Notes: generated by a model not told the origin, from the letters alone. Positions 51,131 through 61,068 are shown, numbered from the stretch's first letter. The stretch: DNA of 64,000 nucleotides from Bacillota bacterium (GCA_023424965.1 JAFADI010000007.1:51210-115209), one strand, 5' to 3'. Translations and numbers: made by a program.

Positions 51131-52228
51131 ATGAAAAAAGCAGTAAAAATTATTGCTCTGGTAGTGGCTCTTATGATGTCAGTATCACTTTTTGCCGGCT
51201 GTGGCGCCAAAGCTCCGGCAGCAGAAACCAAAACTGACACTCCTGCGGCTAAGACAGAAGACAAGCCGGCAGACAAGCCAGCGGAAGCTACAGCTGAAAA
51301 ACTCAAGGTAGGCTTATCTCTTGCGACCTTACAGGAAGAAAGATGGGTTAGGGATAAAGAAACGATGGAAGCTGAAGCAAAAGCAAAGGGTATTGATTTA
51401 GCTGTTCAGGTAGCCAACCTTGATGCCGCTAAACAGGACTCCCAGTGCGATAACCTGCTTTCACAGGGAATAAAGGTTCTTATCCTTGCTCCTCAGGATG
51501 CCAACGCAGCAGCAGCAATTGTTGACAAAGCCCACAAAGCCGGTGTAAAGGTTATCTCCTATGACCGCTTGATCATGGGAACCGACGTTGACATTTACCT
51601 CTCCTTCGACAACGTTAAAGTTGGAGAAATTCAGGGCGAATGGTTCACAAAGCACTTAGACAAGGGTAACATCGTATGGCTCTCTGGCGCACCGACGGAT
51701 AACAACGCCAAGTTGTTCAAAGAAGGCGCGGCTAAATTCCTGAAACCTAAGATCGACGCAGGAGACTACAAAGTTGTTATGGAACAGGCTGTTGTAGACT
51801 GGAAGCCCGACAACGCTCTCAAACTGATGGAAAATGCACTTACAGCCAACAAGAACAATGTCCAGGGCGTACTTGCTCCTAACGACGGTACCGCTGGCGG
51901 ATGCATCCAGGCTATGGCGGCTCAGGGCCTCGCAGGCAAAGTGCCGATTACCGGTCAGGACGCTGAACTTGCAGCAGCGAAGAGAATTGTTGAAGGTACT
52001 CAGGGTATGACAGTATTCAAGGATACAAGAGAACTTGGCAAGGCGGCCATCGCTGCAGCAGTCAAAATGGCTAAGGGCGAAGACCCGGGCGTTAACAACA
52101 AGGTTAACAACGACAAGATGGATGTTCCTTCAATCCTTCTTACTCCTCTGGCTGTTGACAAAGACAACATTGACAAAGTTCTTATTGAAAGCGGTTACCT
52201 GAAGAAAGACGACGTTTACAAGAAATAA
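51131..52228 (+). CDS. xylF: Sugar ABC transporter substrate-binding lipoprotein (XylF-like)
   Basis: 365 residues. Signal peptide with lipobox FAGC (Cys24), then an Ala/Lys/Thr/Pro-rich linker to about residue 58. The binding domain has GLSLATLQEERWVRDKETM, VISYDRLIMGTDVDIYLSFDN and GAPTDNNAKLFKEG, which match the XylF branch of CUT2 binding proteins. Codon use appears strongly biased to a few preferred codons compared with the paralogue at 49815, which suggests high expression. AAGGAGG precedes the ATG. A stem-loop lies before the ATPase gene. It should be the main receptor for the adjacent importer and probably also for the chemoreceptor downstream. Confidence 0.9.
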   Translation: MKKAVKIIALVVALMMSVSLFAGCGAKAPAAETKTDTPAAKTEDKPADKPAEATAEKLKVGLSLATLQEERWVRDKETMEAEAKAKGIDLAVQVANLDAAKQDSQCDNLLSQGIKVLILAPQDANAAAAIVDKAHKAGVKVISYDRLIMGTDVDIYLSFDNVKVGEIQGEWFTKHLDKGNIVWLSGAPTDNNAKLFKEGAAKFLKPKIDAGDYKVVMEQAVVDWKPDNALKLMENALTANKNNVQGVLAPNDGTAGGCIQAMAAQGLAGKVPITGQDAELAAAKRIVEGTQGMTVFKDTRELGKAAIAAAVKMAKGEDPGVNNKVNNDKMDVPSILLTPLAVDKDNIDKVLIESGYLKKDDVYKK

Positions 52229-52251
52229 GACGGTTAAATAAACAAAGTTAT

Positions 52252-52290
52252 GCTTAAGGGGAATGGCTTGGCGGTTATTCCCCCTTAAGC
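52252..52290 (+). promoter_or_regulatory. Stem-loop between xylF and xylG
   Basis: GCTTAAGGGGAAT pairs with ATTCCCCCTTAAGC (one bulge) around a 12-base loop. There is no strong T-tract. Such a hairpin typically protects or partly terminates the binding-protein mRNA so that it outnumbers the membrane components. Confidence 0.7.
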
Positions 52291-52309
52291 TGTTTAAAGG
52301 TGGAATGGT

Positions 52310-53830
52310 ATGAGCGAATATATTCTAGAGATGAAGAACATAACGAAGGAGTTTCCAGGAGTCAAAGCACTGGACAACGTAACATTCCGTGTCAAAAAAG
52401 GTGAAATCCATGCCCTCTGTGGAGAAAACGGAGCCGGTAAATCAACGCTGATGAAGGTATTGAGCGGCGTTTACCCCTATGGTACCTACAGCGGCGACAT
52501 TGTGCTCAATGGCAATGTTCAGCAATATCACAACATTAAGGACAGCGAACACGCTGGAATAGCAATCATATACCAGGAGCTTGCGTTGGTCAAGCTTATG
52601 AGCGTATGTGAAAATATTTTTCTCGGGAATGAAAAAAAGAAAAATGGTTTTATCAATTGGGATGAATCCTATGTTGAAACTGAAAAGGTCTTAAAGGAAG
52701 TCCGTTTGAATATCAATCCCCTGACCAAGGTAATCAACCTTGGCATCGGCCAGCAGCAGCTGGTTGAAATCGCGAAGGCCATCGCAAAGAATGCCAACAT
52801 ACTGATTCTTGATGAGCCGTCCGCTGCGTTAACGGAATCTGAAACTGAAAATTTGTTACAGATACTTAATGAGCTTCGAGCTAAAGGTGTAACATGTATA
52901 TATATTTCCCACAAGCTTAACGAGGTTTTTGAAATCGCCGACTCCATTACCATTCTCCGCGACGGCAAGACCATTTGTACCGAGCCCGCAAAGGAAATAA
53001 CTGAGGACAAGGTCATCCAGCGGATGGTGGGAAGGGAATTGACCCAGCGTTTCCCCAGGAAAGAGCATGTGCCGGGAGAAGTGGTGCTTGAAATCGACAA
53101 CTGGAACGTCTACAATCCGGAGCTTCCGGACACCAAGCTGATCGACGATGTCAGCTTTAAGGTGCGCAAGGGAGAAATCCTTGGGATTGCAGGCCTTATG
53201 GGCGCCGGCAGGACAGAGCTTGTAATGAGTATTTTCGGGGCCTATGGCGTGAATATTTCGGGAGAGGTGAAGCTGAACGGCAAAAAAATAAATATAAAAA
53301 GTCCCAAGCAGGCAATCAGAGCAGGCATCAGTTATGTCTCCGAAGACAGGAAACGTTATGGCCTTATCCTTGGAATGGATATAAAGAACAATTCCACCCT
53401 GGCAAGTCTTGAGAACGTATCCCAGATGAGCCTGATTAATGCAAATGAGGTAATCAAGCTCACAAACGAGTATGTGGAAGACCTGAAGATAAAAACTCCG
53501 TCCATTGAGCAAAAAGTAGGAAACCTCAGCGGGGGTAACCAGCAAAAGGTGGTTCTTGCCAAGTGGCTTTTGACCAGGCCCAAGATATTGATTATGGATG
53601 AACCCACAAGGGGTATCGACGTAGGAGCAAAATTTGAAATATACAACATCATGAACCAGTTGATTGAAGAAGGTGTATGCATCGTCATGATATCTTCGGA
53701 GCTGCCTGAAATACTGGGTATGAGTGACAGAATCATTGTCATGCACGAAGGGAAAATCGGCGGCGAGCTCAGCTGGGAGGAAGCCACACAGGAAAAGGTA
53801 ATTACTTATGCGACAGGAGGAGTTAAATAA
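52310..53830 (+). CDS. xylG: Sugar ABC transporter ATPase (XylG-like, two ABC domains)
   Basis: 506 residues with two ABC domains. The first has Walker A GENGAGKST and Walker B ILILDEPSAAL, with LGIGQQQLVEIAKA in place of a canonical LSGGQ signature. The second has the degenerate Walker A GLMGAGRTE typical of CUT2 ATPases, the signature LSGGNQQKVVLAKW and ILIMDEPTRGID. It drives sugar import as a tandem ATPase. It starts 19 bases after the stem-loop and its stop overlaps the permease start by one base. Confidence 0.94.
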   Translation: MSEYILEMKNITKEFPGVKALDNVTFRVKKGEIHALCGENGAGKSTLMKVLSGVYPYGTYSGDIVLNGNVQQYHNIKDSEHAGIAIIYQELALVKLMSVCENIFLGNEKKKNGFINWDESYVETEKVLKEVRLNINPLTKVINLGIGQQQLVEIAKAIAKNANILILDEPSAALTESETENLLQILNELRAKGVTCIYISHKLNEVFEIADSITILRDGKTICTEPAKEITEDKVIQRMVGRELTQRFPRKEHVPGEVVLEIDNWNVYNPELPDTKLIDDVSFKVRKGEILGIAGLMGAGRTELVMSIFGAYGVNISGEVKLNGKKINIKSPKQAIRAGISYVSEDRKRYGLILGMDIKNNSTLASLENVSQMSLINANEVIKLTNEYVEDLKIKTPSIEQKVGNLSGGNQQKVVLAKWLLTRPKILIMDEPTRGIDVGAKFEIYNIMNQLIEEGVCIVMISSELPEILGMSDRIIVMHEGKIGGELSWEEATQEKVITYATGGVK

Positions 53831-55059
53831 TGGGAAACAATGCTGATATCAATACTGTTGCTGCTCAAAACAGATCTGCAATAACATCTTCTAGATCAGC
53901 AAAAGACATCATTACCGGTGCGGTAAAGTCAAATGTAAGGCAGTATGCCATGATCCTGGCACTACTGGTAATCTGGGCGTTCTTCACGGTAGTGACAAAC
54001 GGTATATTCATTACCTCAAGAAATCTTTCGAACCTGTTCCTCCAGTGCGCCGCCACGGCGATCGCCGCCTGCGGTATGGTACTGGTCATGGTTGCAGGCC
54101 ACATTGACCTCTCGGTAGGGTCTTTCGTGGGCTTCACCGGCGCTATCGCTGCAGTGCTGATGGCGAAGCAGGGCTGGGGATCCGTCGAAGCAATTGCTGT
54201 AACCCTGGTTGTCGGCTTGCTCTTAGGTGTATGGCAGGGGTTCTGGGTGGCTTACGGAAAGGTTCCTGCATTCATCGTTACACTGGCCGGCTTCCTTGCT
54301 TTTAGGGGTGGTGTAATCGCAATTACGGGAGGAAACTCCATTGGCCCCATGCAGGGTGGATTCAAGCAGATTGGACAGGGATACCTTCCAAAGCTCACAA
54401 ACCTTCCCTTCCATGATACAAGCGCTCTTATCGGCTTATTGTTCATCGTCTGCTATTTGATTTTTGAAATCAATAAAAGGAGGTCAAGAATCAAGTATGG
54501 CTTCGAGGTGCTTCCTATGGGACTCCAGCTGGCTAGAATGCTGGGCGGCTCCATACTCATAGCGCTGGTGGTGGGCATTATGGTAAGCTACATGGGTATC
54601 CCCTATGCGGTACTGCTGCTCATTGCGATTGTTGTTGTCTTTACAATCATTGCCGAAAGGACCACCTTCGGAAGATACGTGTATGCGATTGGCGGAAACA
54701 GAGAGGCTGCAAGGCTCTCGGGAATAAACATCAACAAGGTGAACCTGATGATATTTGTACTGATGGGACTGCTGTCAACCATCGCAGGCATCGTTTACAC
54801 GGCAAGGCTCAATGCCGCCACCGGTTCGGCGGGTACCAACATGGAGCTTGATGCCATTGCTTCCGCCGTTATCGGAGGAACAAGCACACTGGGCGGTGCG
54901 GGTACCATCTACGGATGTATCATCGGCGCACTCGTCATGGGCAGCCTTGACAACGGAATGAGCCTGATGAACGCAGACGTGGCCGCGCAGTTTGTTGTAA
55001 AAGGCATGATCCTGCTTCTGGCCGTATGGTTTGATATTACCTTCAGCAAAAAAGCTTAA
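53830..55059 (+). CDS. xylH: Sugar ABC transporter permease (XylH-like)
   Basis: 409 residues with about ten hydrophobic segments. Signature stretches are MVLVMVAGHIDLSVGSFVGF (near residue 95), GRYVYAIGGNREAARLSGI (near 280, the ATPase-contact loop of CUT2 permeases) and AIASAVIGGTSTLGGAGT (near 340). Length and motifs match XylH. The start codon shares one base with the xylG stop, so translation is coupled. A strong terminator follows at 55088. Confidence 0.93.
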   Translation: MGNNADINTVAAQNRSAITSSRSAKDIITGAVKSNVRQYAMILALLVIWAFFTVVTNGIFITSRNLSNLFLQCAATAIAACGMVLVMVAGHIDLSVGSFVGFTGAIAAVLMAKQGWGSVEAIAVTLVVGLLLGVWQGFWVAYGKVPAFIVTLAGFLAFRGGVIAITGGNSIGPMQGGFKQIGQGYLPKLTNLPFHDTSALIGLLFIVCYLIFEINKRRSRIKYGFEVLPMGLQLARMLGGSILIALVVGIMVSYMGIPYAVLLLIAIVVVFTIIAERTTFGRYVYAIGGNREAARLSGININKVNLMIFVLMGLLSTIAGIVYTARLNAATGSAGTNMELDAIASAVIGGTSTLGGAGTIYGCIIGALVMGSLDNGMSLMNADVAAQFVVKGMILLLAVWFDITFSKKA

Positions 55060-55087
55060 CTCAGTATTGACAGACAAGTATACGTAT

Positions 55088-55118
55088 GCCCGGCTTCTAA
55101 AGCCGGGCGTTATTATTT
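55088..55118 (+). terminator. Terminator after xylH
   Basis: Nine-base perfect stem GCCCGGCTT/AAGCCGGGC with a three-base loop, then TTATTATTTT. Confidence 0.88.
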
Positions 55119-55158
55119 TACGGGGTGATTGGGAAAATATGTAATAGGGGGAAAGAGG

Positions 55159-56859
55159 ATGAGAAAATCATTTACGGGAATAAGCTTCAAGAGAAGCATT
55201 AAGTTCAAGATATTGACTTGTCTGTTGTCCGTTATTGTGTCTCTGATTATTTTAAATGCGCTGGGACAGGCTATATATATAGATAATATGAACAAGTATA
55301 CCGGCCTGATAAACAACCTGGTGGTGCAGAATAAGATCGTAAATTCCTCAATCGAAGTATTGGTCCCGGTCAGAAAAGTAGTATCCAACCCCAACGACCA
55401 AGAGAGCTTTGACCTGTATAAGCAATATAAAGAAGAAACGGCAATGAATCTGGAAATCATCTTGAAAAATGCTTCTGAAGCTGCCAGACCTGCGGCAGAG
55501 GCCTTTTCCAATACGGTCAAGAGGTTTTTGGACCAGGCGGACAGGGTGGTCCAGATGTCCAAAGACGGAGATGTAAATTCCACCAATGCATATTCGGAGG
55601 CTGACAAAATAACACAGTTTATTAAAGAAAATTCAGCCAGCCTCACCATGCAGGAACTGGAGGACAGCAAAAGGCTGAGGGCTGAAATCGACAAACGGTA
55701 CAATCTGGGAAGGCTCATAACTCTGGCCTTAATGGGAGTGATTATCGTTGTGGGCATCGGCGGGGCTTTGCTGGTTGTGAGTAATATCGTAAATCCTCTG
55801 AAAAAGCTCGTCAAGCTCAGTGAGAAGATATCCCAGGGGGATTTGACCTCCCAGGAGCTTGCGGTGCATGGAAGCGATGAAATTGCAACCCTGACCGGAG
55901 CCTTCAATTCCATGCAAAAAGGGCTTGTGGAAATCATAACGGTGCTGTCGGGGAACGCCAAAAATATTTCAACTACCTTTGAAAAGCTGAATGAAATTGC
56001 CGGCGACAGTTATTCAGCCCACCGCGAGCTGGCAAGGGTTATCGAGAACAATGCAAACAATGCGGACAGCCAGGCAAATCTCATCGGAGGCACCATAACC
56101 TCCATAAGCGATATCAATGAGTCCATCCGGGGGATATCCGAAGAGACCAAGGTGGTTATCAGCAGTGCGGGAGCCGCGTTAAACAAGGCCGTTCATGGAG
56201 AGGTCAGAATCAAGGAGGTTATGGAAAGGACCAATTATGTCCGGGAGCTGATCGATGATTTGAATGCAACTGCTGACGGGCTGTACAATTACTCTTTAAA
56301 GATCGGCAATATTGTCAGCTTTATTAACGGCATATCGGAGCAGACAAACCTGCTGGCACTCAATGCGGCCATTGAAGCGGCAAGGGCCGGTGAAGCGGGA
56401 AAAGGCTTTGCCGTTGTGGCGGACGAGGTCAAAAAACTTGCCGACCAGTCGAAACAGTCTTCGTCGGAGATAACCTCCATCATTCAAGCCATCCAGAAGC
56501 AGATAGGAAATATGCGGCTGGGCATGAAAAAAAGTGTGGAAGGGATTTCGGCCAGTACCACCATCGCAGCAGAAGAAGGTGAGGCCTTCAGGGAGATTAT
56601 CTCTGCCAATGAAAATGTCAACGGACAGGTCCAGGCCATTAACCGGCACCTCGATGAAGCGAAGGAGTTCATGAGCAGGATCAATGAAAGCAGCAACAAC
56701 ATTGCGGGAATTACCAGCGATCTGGCCAGTTCTTCGGCAGAGGCCCTGGCCTCCATTGAGCAGCAGCTTTCTGCCAATGAGGAGATCAACAGCTGCACTT
56801 CGAGGCTGAGCCAGATGTCCGACGAGTTCGAGAAGCTCATCAACAGGTTCAGGATGTAG
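55159..56859 (+). CDS. Methyl-accepting chemotaxis protein
   Basis: About 566 residues. Membrane helices at about 18-38 and 192-212 enclose an all-helical extracytoplasmic domain of about 150 residues. HAMP follows (about 213-265), then a long cytoplasmic signalling helix pair with the conserved hairpin tip EQTNLLALNAAIEAARAGEAG near residue 395. It should link ligand binding to CheA/CheW. Lying directly behind the sugar transporter, it probably responds to a sugar-loaded binding protein. Start: the ATG at 55159 follows GGGGGAAAGAGG. A terminator at 56904 closes the gene. Confidence 0.92.
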   Translation: MRKSFTGISFKRSIKFKILTCLLSVIVSLIILNALGQAIYIDNMNKYTGLINNLVVQNKIVNSSIEVLVPVRKVVSNPNDQESFDLYKQYKEETAMNLEIILKNASEAARPAAEAFSNTVKRFLDQADRVVQMSKDGDVNSTNAYSEADKITQFIKENSASLTMQELEDSKRLRAEIDKRYNLGRLITLALMGVIIVVGIGGALLVVSNIVNPLKKLVKLSEKISQGDLTSQELAVHGSDEIATLTGAFNSMQKGLVEIITVLSGNAKNISTTFEKLNEIAGDSYSAHRELARVIENNANNADSQANLIGGTITSISDINESIRGISEETKVVISSAGAALNKAVHGEVRIKEVMERTNYVRELIDDLNATADGLYNYSLKIGNIVSFINGISEQTNLLALNAAIEAARAGEAGKGFAVVADEVKKLADQSKQSSSEITSIIQAIQKQIGNMRLGMKKSVEGISASTTIAAEEGEAFREIISANENVNGQVQAINRHLDEAKEFMSRINESSNNIAGITSDLASSSAEALASIEQQLSANEEINSCTSRLSQMSDEFEKLINRFRM

Positions 56860-56903
56860 GAAAATAGTGTACTATTTTTAATTTACAGATTTTATGGTAT
56901 GAT

Positions 56904-56937
56904 AATGCTGTCGGGGGGTATCCCCGGCAGCATTTTT
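56904..56937 (+). terminator. Terminator after the chemoreceptor
   Basis: A 13-base stem (56904-56916 with 56922-56934, one wobble) and TTTTT. It lies inside the longest open frame of the next gene, which argues that the kinase really starts at the TTG at 56956. Confidence 0.85.
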
Positions 56938-56955
56938 GTCGATGGGGAGGCTGCC

Positions 56956-58701
56956 TTGGACTTTTCATTTGTTTCCGGAATTGCTCTGCAATCAATTTCC
57001 GTGGTACTTTCCATCGGAATGATCCTTTACTTTCTTATCAAGGGGAAGCCTACGCCTCTTCTAAGAAGTTTTGTATGGTGTCAGGTCATCATCCTGACCT
57101 GGTCCGCCGGACAGGTCCTGCAGTTTATTGCCCCAAACGACCTCAGTGAGAGGATCATAAAAAGCATCGAGTATTTTTCCATTTGCTTTATTGGCGTCAG
57201 CTGGCTTTTGTTCTGCATTCTGTATACCAATGTGGTAAGAAGGTCAAATGTAGGGTATATAAAATTTCTATTCGTACCGCCGGTTCTTTTTTACCTGGCG
57301 GTGCTTTCAAACGACTACCACCATTTGTTTTTCAACGCCTCGATATTGCATGTGCAGAGCTACGGAACGATTTTCTGGGTTCATACCGCCGTCACCTATT
57401 TATACTGTGTGCTGGGAATCGTCCTTCTTGTGAGGTACTCCTTGAGCCAGAGGGTAGACATCCGGAGGCAGTCCCTTCTCATCATATTTGCCGTCACCAT
57501 ACCCATCGGGGCCAACATGGCCTACCTGTCGGGGGCGGTAAGAACGAACCTGGATATAACTCCCGTTACCTTTGCCCTGTCTTTGATGCTGTTTTCCGTT
57601 GCAACCTTCAAGTACAGGTTTTTAAATATCATCCCCATTGCCTTCAAAAGAATTGTGGACAATATGGGAGAAGCCGTGGTGGTGGTGGATGCCTTCAACA
57701 GGGTGATCAACGTCAACGACAACTATTCCAGGACCCTTGGGCAGTATCTGGGAATAAAGCACAATGACCATGTCAATACCCTGGTTCATGTCCTGAGGTC
57801 CCACATTGAAAAAACTGTCGAAGGTGAACGCATCCTGGGGGCGTTAAAGGACCGGATGCAGGCCAATGCCTCCGGAGAATTGAGCTTTAACGTGCCCCAA
57901 AGCCTTTATTATGCAGTGGATATCCATCCCATCCAGAACAAAAATGAGGATATGCTGGGAAGGATCATTACCTTCAGGGATATTACAGAGCATAAAAACC
58001 TTTTAAACGAGCTCAATGATAAAAATGAAGAGCTTCAGGCCATGAACGAGCAGTTGAAGGAATATGCCTCCACTGCCGAGAAACTGGCCATAGCCAATGA
58101 GCGCAACAGGTTTGCCAGAGATGTCCATGATACCTTAGGGCATAGCATGACGCTGCTGATCGCGTTGCTTGAAGTGAGCGGCATTTCCATGAAAAAAGAT
58201 CCTGCGGCAGCGGAAGCGAAACTGCTGGAAGCGGCCAATATCGCGAGGGAGGGCTTAAGGGAGCTGAGACGCTCGGTAAGGGGCATCGCCTCTGAAAAAC
58301 TTGAAAAGGCCGGCTTGAAGGAAGCCATTTTAAGCCTTGCAGAAGATTTCAGGTCTTCGGGAGTGAATGTAGACGTGGATATCGAAGGACTGGAAGGAGC
58401 TTTTGACCCTGAAATCTCCAATGTGGTGTTCCGGTTGTGTCAGGAGGCTTTGACCAATTCTTTGAGGCATGGAAAGGCCAGAAATGTTTCATTGATTTTC
58501 AAGACCGCCAGAGAAAGGCTGAGGATATTCATCATCGACGACGGCCGCGGCTGTAAAGAAATAAAGCCTGGATTGGGTCTTACCGGCATGGAGCAGAGGG
58601 TTGGGAGCATGGGGGGAGAGGTGTCCTATGGCTCCGACGGAGAAAGCGGCTTTAATATAAGGGTTGAAATACCTCTGGAGGGAAGGGGCGTGCTTGGATG
58701 A
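56956..58701 (+). CDS. Sensor histidine kinase with seven-helix N-terminus and PAS domain
   Basis: About 581 residues from a TTG at 56956, five bases after GGGGAGG and behind the upstream terminator. The first ~225 residues carry about seven hydrophobic segments (7TM sensor type). A PAS-like domain (about 235-355, VVDAFNRVINVNDNYSR, ITFRDITEH) follows. The HisKA_3 dimerisation domain has the phospho-His in RDVHDTLGHSM (about residue 393), and the ATPase domain has QEALTNSLRHG and IDDGRGC. This is the NarX/DesK type, matched to a NarL-type regulator. Its stop overlaps the regulator start (ATGA). The signal is unknown. Confidence 0.88.
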   Translation: MDFSFVSGIALQSISVVLSIGMILYFLIKGKPTPLLRSFVWCQVIILTWSAGQVLQFIAPNDLSERIIKSIEYFSICFIGVSWLLFCILYTNVVRRSNVGYIKFLFVPPVLFYLAVLSNDYHHLFFNASILHVQSYGTIFWVHTAVTYLYCVLGIVLLVRYSLSQRVDIRRQSLLIIFAVTIPIGANMAYLSGAVRTNLDITPVTFALSLMLFSVATFKYRFLNIIPIAFKRIVDNMGEAVVVVDAFNRVINVNDNYSRTLGQYLGIKHNDHVNTLVHVLRSHIEKTVEGERILGALKDRMQANASGELSFNVPQSLYYAVDIHPIQNKNEDMLGRIITFRDITEHKNLLNELNDKNEELQAMNEQLKEYASTAEKLAIANERNRFARDVHDTLGHSMTLLIALLEVSGISMKKDPAAAEAKLLEAANIAREGLRELRRSVRGIASEKLEKAGLKEAILSLAEDFRSSGVNVDVDIEGLEGAFDPEISNVVFRLCQEALTNSLRHGKARNVSLIFKTARERLRIFIIDDGRGCKEIKPGLGLTGMEQRVGSMGGEVSYGSDGESGFNIRVEIPLEGRGVLG

Positions 58702-59345
58702 TCAAAGTGGTCCTGGTCGACGACCAGGTTATATTGAGGGAAAGCCTGAAATTCATCATTGAGCAGGACAGTGAGATTGAGGTGGTTGGCAGCGCGGGAG
58801 ACGGCAGAGAGGCTCTGAAGCTTTGCGACAGGCTGCTGCCCAACCTTGTGCTGATGGACATCATGATGCCGGGCTGCGACGGAGTGGAAGGCACAAGACT
58901 TATAAAGGAAAAATACAGCTCCATAAAAGTGATCATTTTGACCACCTTCAATGATGATGACAACATTTCCAAGGCACTGAAAAACGGTGCCGACGGTTAT
59001 GTGCTGAAGGATATAAAGCCCGATGAACTGATCCTGGCGATAAAAAGTGCCGCCAAGGGGCTTGGCGTCATCCACAAAAATGCCATGACCTCCGTTGTCA
59101 GGCATTTTGGAACGGCAAATGCGGTGCCGGGACCCAAAGAGCGGGGCCCGGAGCTGGACCTGACACCAAGGGAGGCCAGCATCATCAAGCTCATTGTGGA
59201 CGGCAACAACAATAAGGAAATCGCCGCTGCCCTGTATCTGACGGAAGGGAGCGTCAAAAACATCATCACGGGAATATTGGCAAAGTTAAAAATGAAGGAC
59301 CGGACCCAGCTGGCTGTATATGCGGTAAAAAACAACCTTGTCTAG
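58698..59345 (+). CDS. NarL/FixJ-type response regulator
   Basis: 215 residues. Receiver domain with Asp54 (LVLMDIMMPG), the Thr in IILTTFND and the Lys in YVLKDIKPD. The C-terminal LuxR helix-turn-helix reads LTPREASIIKLIVDGNNNKEIAAALYLTEGSVKNI. The four-base ATGA overlap with the kinase indicates coupled translation of a cognate pair. The target is unknown; the divergent exporter is not adjacent to its 5' end but converges on it. Confidence 0.92.
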   Translation: MIKVVLVDDQVILRESLKFIIEQDSEIEVVGSAGDGREALKLCDRLLPNLVLMDIMMPGCDGVEGTRLIKEKYSSIKVIILTTFNDDDNISKALKNGADGYVLKDIKPDELILAIKSAAKGLGVIHKNAMTSVVRHFGTANAVPGPKERGPELDLTPREASIIKLIVDGNNNKEIAAALYLTEGSVKNIITGILAKLKMKDRTQLAVYAVKNNLV

Positions 59346-59384
59346 CATGTTGTGCCATAGAGTTTTGCAGAGAAAGGCGCTACT

Positions 59385-60812
59385 TTAAGTATCGCTGTTT
59401 TTGCGGTGACTGATTGCCCTTACCAGGCTTAGACCGGCTGCCGCAAGCGTCGATAAGGAAGCCGCAAGGAGTACGATTCTCAGGCCTTTGAGGAAAACGG
59501 GAATATCAACGGCAGAGGCCGCACCGGAAATATTGTTTACATTCATTTTGGTGGTCAAGGTGAAAAGGGAGACGGAGAGGGTAATGCCTGAAACCATGCC
59601 AAGATTCCGGAACAGGGCATTGATACCTCCGGCGATGCCAAGCTGCGAATGGGGAACAGAGCCCATGACGCTGCTGTTGTTTGGAGATTGGAATATGGCG
59701 GTGCCTGTCCCAAGGAGGAGCATAAGGAGGATAAAAAAGTGCCTGGGGGAAGCTTCCGTAAGGAAGGAGAGACCCACGAGGCTTATGGTGCTTATGGTGA
59801 GACCTGTGACGGTGAGGGGCCTGTATGAAATTTTATCCGACAGCCAGCCGCTTAAAGGCGCTATGACGGCGGTGGCGATGGGATAAAAGGACATGAGCAG
59901 CCCCGCCTCAATGGTTGAGAGCTTCAAAACCAACTGCAAATAGAAGGGCAGAAACAAAATTGCCGAATTTATCGCTACGAACGAAAGAAAGGCAGAGGAC
60001 ACCCCGATGGAAAAAATCCTGTTTTTGAAAAATGAGAGATTAATAAGGGGGTTTTCAAGCTTTCTCTCAAAATGGATGAAGATAAAAATGAGTATGACGG
60101 CAAGGAAAAGTATGGGTACAAAAAATGCCGGACGGATATTTCCCTCCTGGTAGAACAGCAGGTCAAGAAACAATACGACCACGGAAACGATAAAGAGGAA
60201 GGAGCCTTTATAGTCGAAGCCTGAGGGAGCGTCCGCGCTCACCGATTCAGGGATCAGAACCAGGGTCAGAAGGGTTCCTATGATGCCGATGGGGATGTTG
60301 ATGAGGAAGATGGACTGCCACCCGGCCGCATGTACCAAAATACCTCCCAGGCTGGGTCCCACCAGACTGCCGATAGCCACGGTGGTACCGGTTATTCCCA
60401 GGGCTTTCCCCCTTTCTTCGGGAGGAAAAACAGTGGTGACGATGCCCTGGCTCAGAGCCATCATGGAAGATGCTCCCATGGCCTGGAGGATACGGGAAAC
60501 TACCAGCAGGTCAAGACTTCTGGAAAAGCTGCACATGGCAGAGCCGATGGTAAATACGATGAAACCGGTGGCAAAAATCTTCTTTCTTCCATAGATGTCG
60601 GATATTTTGCCCCATATGGGAAGCAGTACGGATATGGTCAAAATGTAGGAAGTAACCACCCACTGGATTGAATTGATGTTAACCGACAGCTCTTTTGACA
60701 GTACCGGCAGGGCGATATTCACAATACTTCCGTCCAGCGTGGCCATGAATACGGAAAGAGCCACATTGAACAGGATAAGCCATCTTTTCAAGGGTGTTAA
60801 TTGCTTGTACAT
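59385..60812 (-). CDS. MFS drug-type exporter, DHA2 family (14 helices)
   Basis: About 475 residues with about 14 hydrophobic segments. MFS motif A is GKISDIYGRKKIF (about residue 70), motif B-like SRILQAMGASSM near 102, and motif C GPSLGGIL near 150, as in antiporters. The DHA2 layout (EmrB/QacA) suggests proton-driven export of drugs or small metabolites. The ATG at 60812 follows GGAGAGG on the minus strand. It converges with the response regulator with 39 bases between stops. Confidence 0.9.
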   Translation of the reverse strand: MYKQLTPLKRWLILFNVALSVFMATLDGSIVNIALPVLSKELSVNINSIQWVVTSYILTISVLLPIWGKISDIYGRKKIFATGFIVFTIGSAMCSFSRSLDLLVVSRILQAMGASSMMALSQGIVTTVFPPEERGKALGITGTTVAIGSLVGPSLGGILVHAAGWQSIFLINIPIGIIGTLLTLVLIPESVSADAPSGFDYKGSFLFIVSVVVLFLDLLFYQEGNIRPAFFVPILFLAVILIFIFIHFERKLENPLINLSFFKNRIFSIGVSSAFLSFVAINSAILFLPFYLQLVLKLSTIEAGLLMSFYPIATAVIAPLSGWLSDKISYRPLTVTGLTISTISLVGLSFLTEASPRHFFILLMLLLGTGTAIFQSPNNSSVMGSVPHSQLGIAGGINALFRNLGMVSGITLSVSLFTLTTKMNVNNISGAASAVDIPVFLKGLRIVLLAASLSTLAAAGLSLVRAISHRKNSDT

Positions 60813-60938
60813 CTTTTCCTCTCCAAACATATATCGTCAAGCTATTATTTTATACCAATTGTTGAATAATATCAAATATCTTGCTTGTATGAGATACTTA
60901 TATAAAAAGGATTATGTTAATAAACTGATTTAGGAAGG

Positions 60939-60971
60939 TATAACCTAGGGAAAGCTGTTCCCTAGGTTATA
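60939..60971. other. Perfect hairpin downstream of the SPOCS gene
   Basis: Perfect 14-base stem TATAACCTAGGGAA (60939-60952) with its complement at 60958-60971 and a five-base loop. There is no T-tract. It lies between the SPOCS stop and the MFS start, both on the minus strand, and probably marks the end of the SPOCS transcript. Confidence 0.6.
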
Positions 60972-61068
60972 TCCGGGTTTGCCATGAAAGGTTCAAAAAC
61001 CTGTAATCAGAAGATAAACAGGCTTGAGGACAAATTGAAGGAGGGGAGATGCCCGGGCATGCTTGGCA

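Noticed and set aside
56899..56955. Extra N-terminal codons for the kinase from the ATG at 56899
   Set aside because: This stretch forms the terminator of the chemoreceptor gene; the TTG at 56956 has a better ribosome site.
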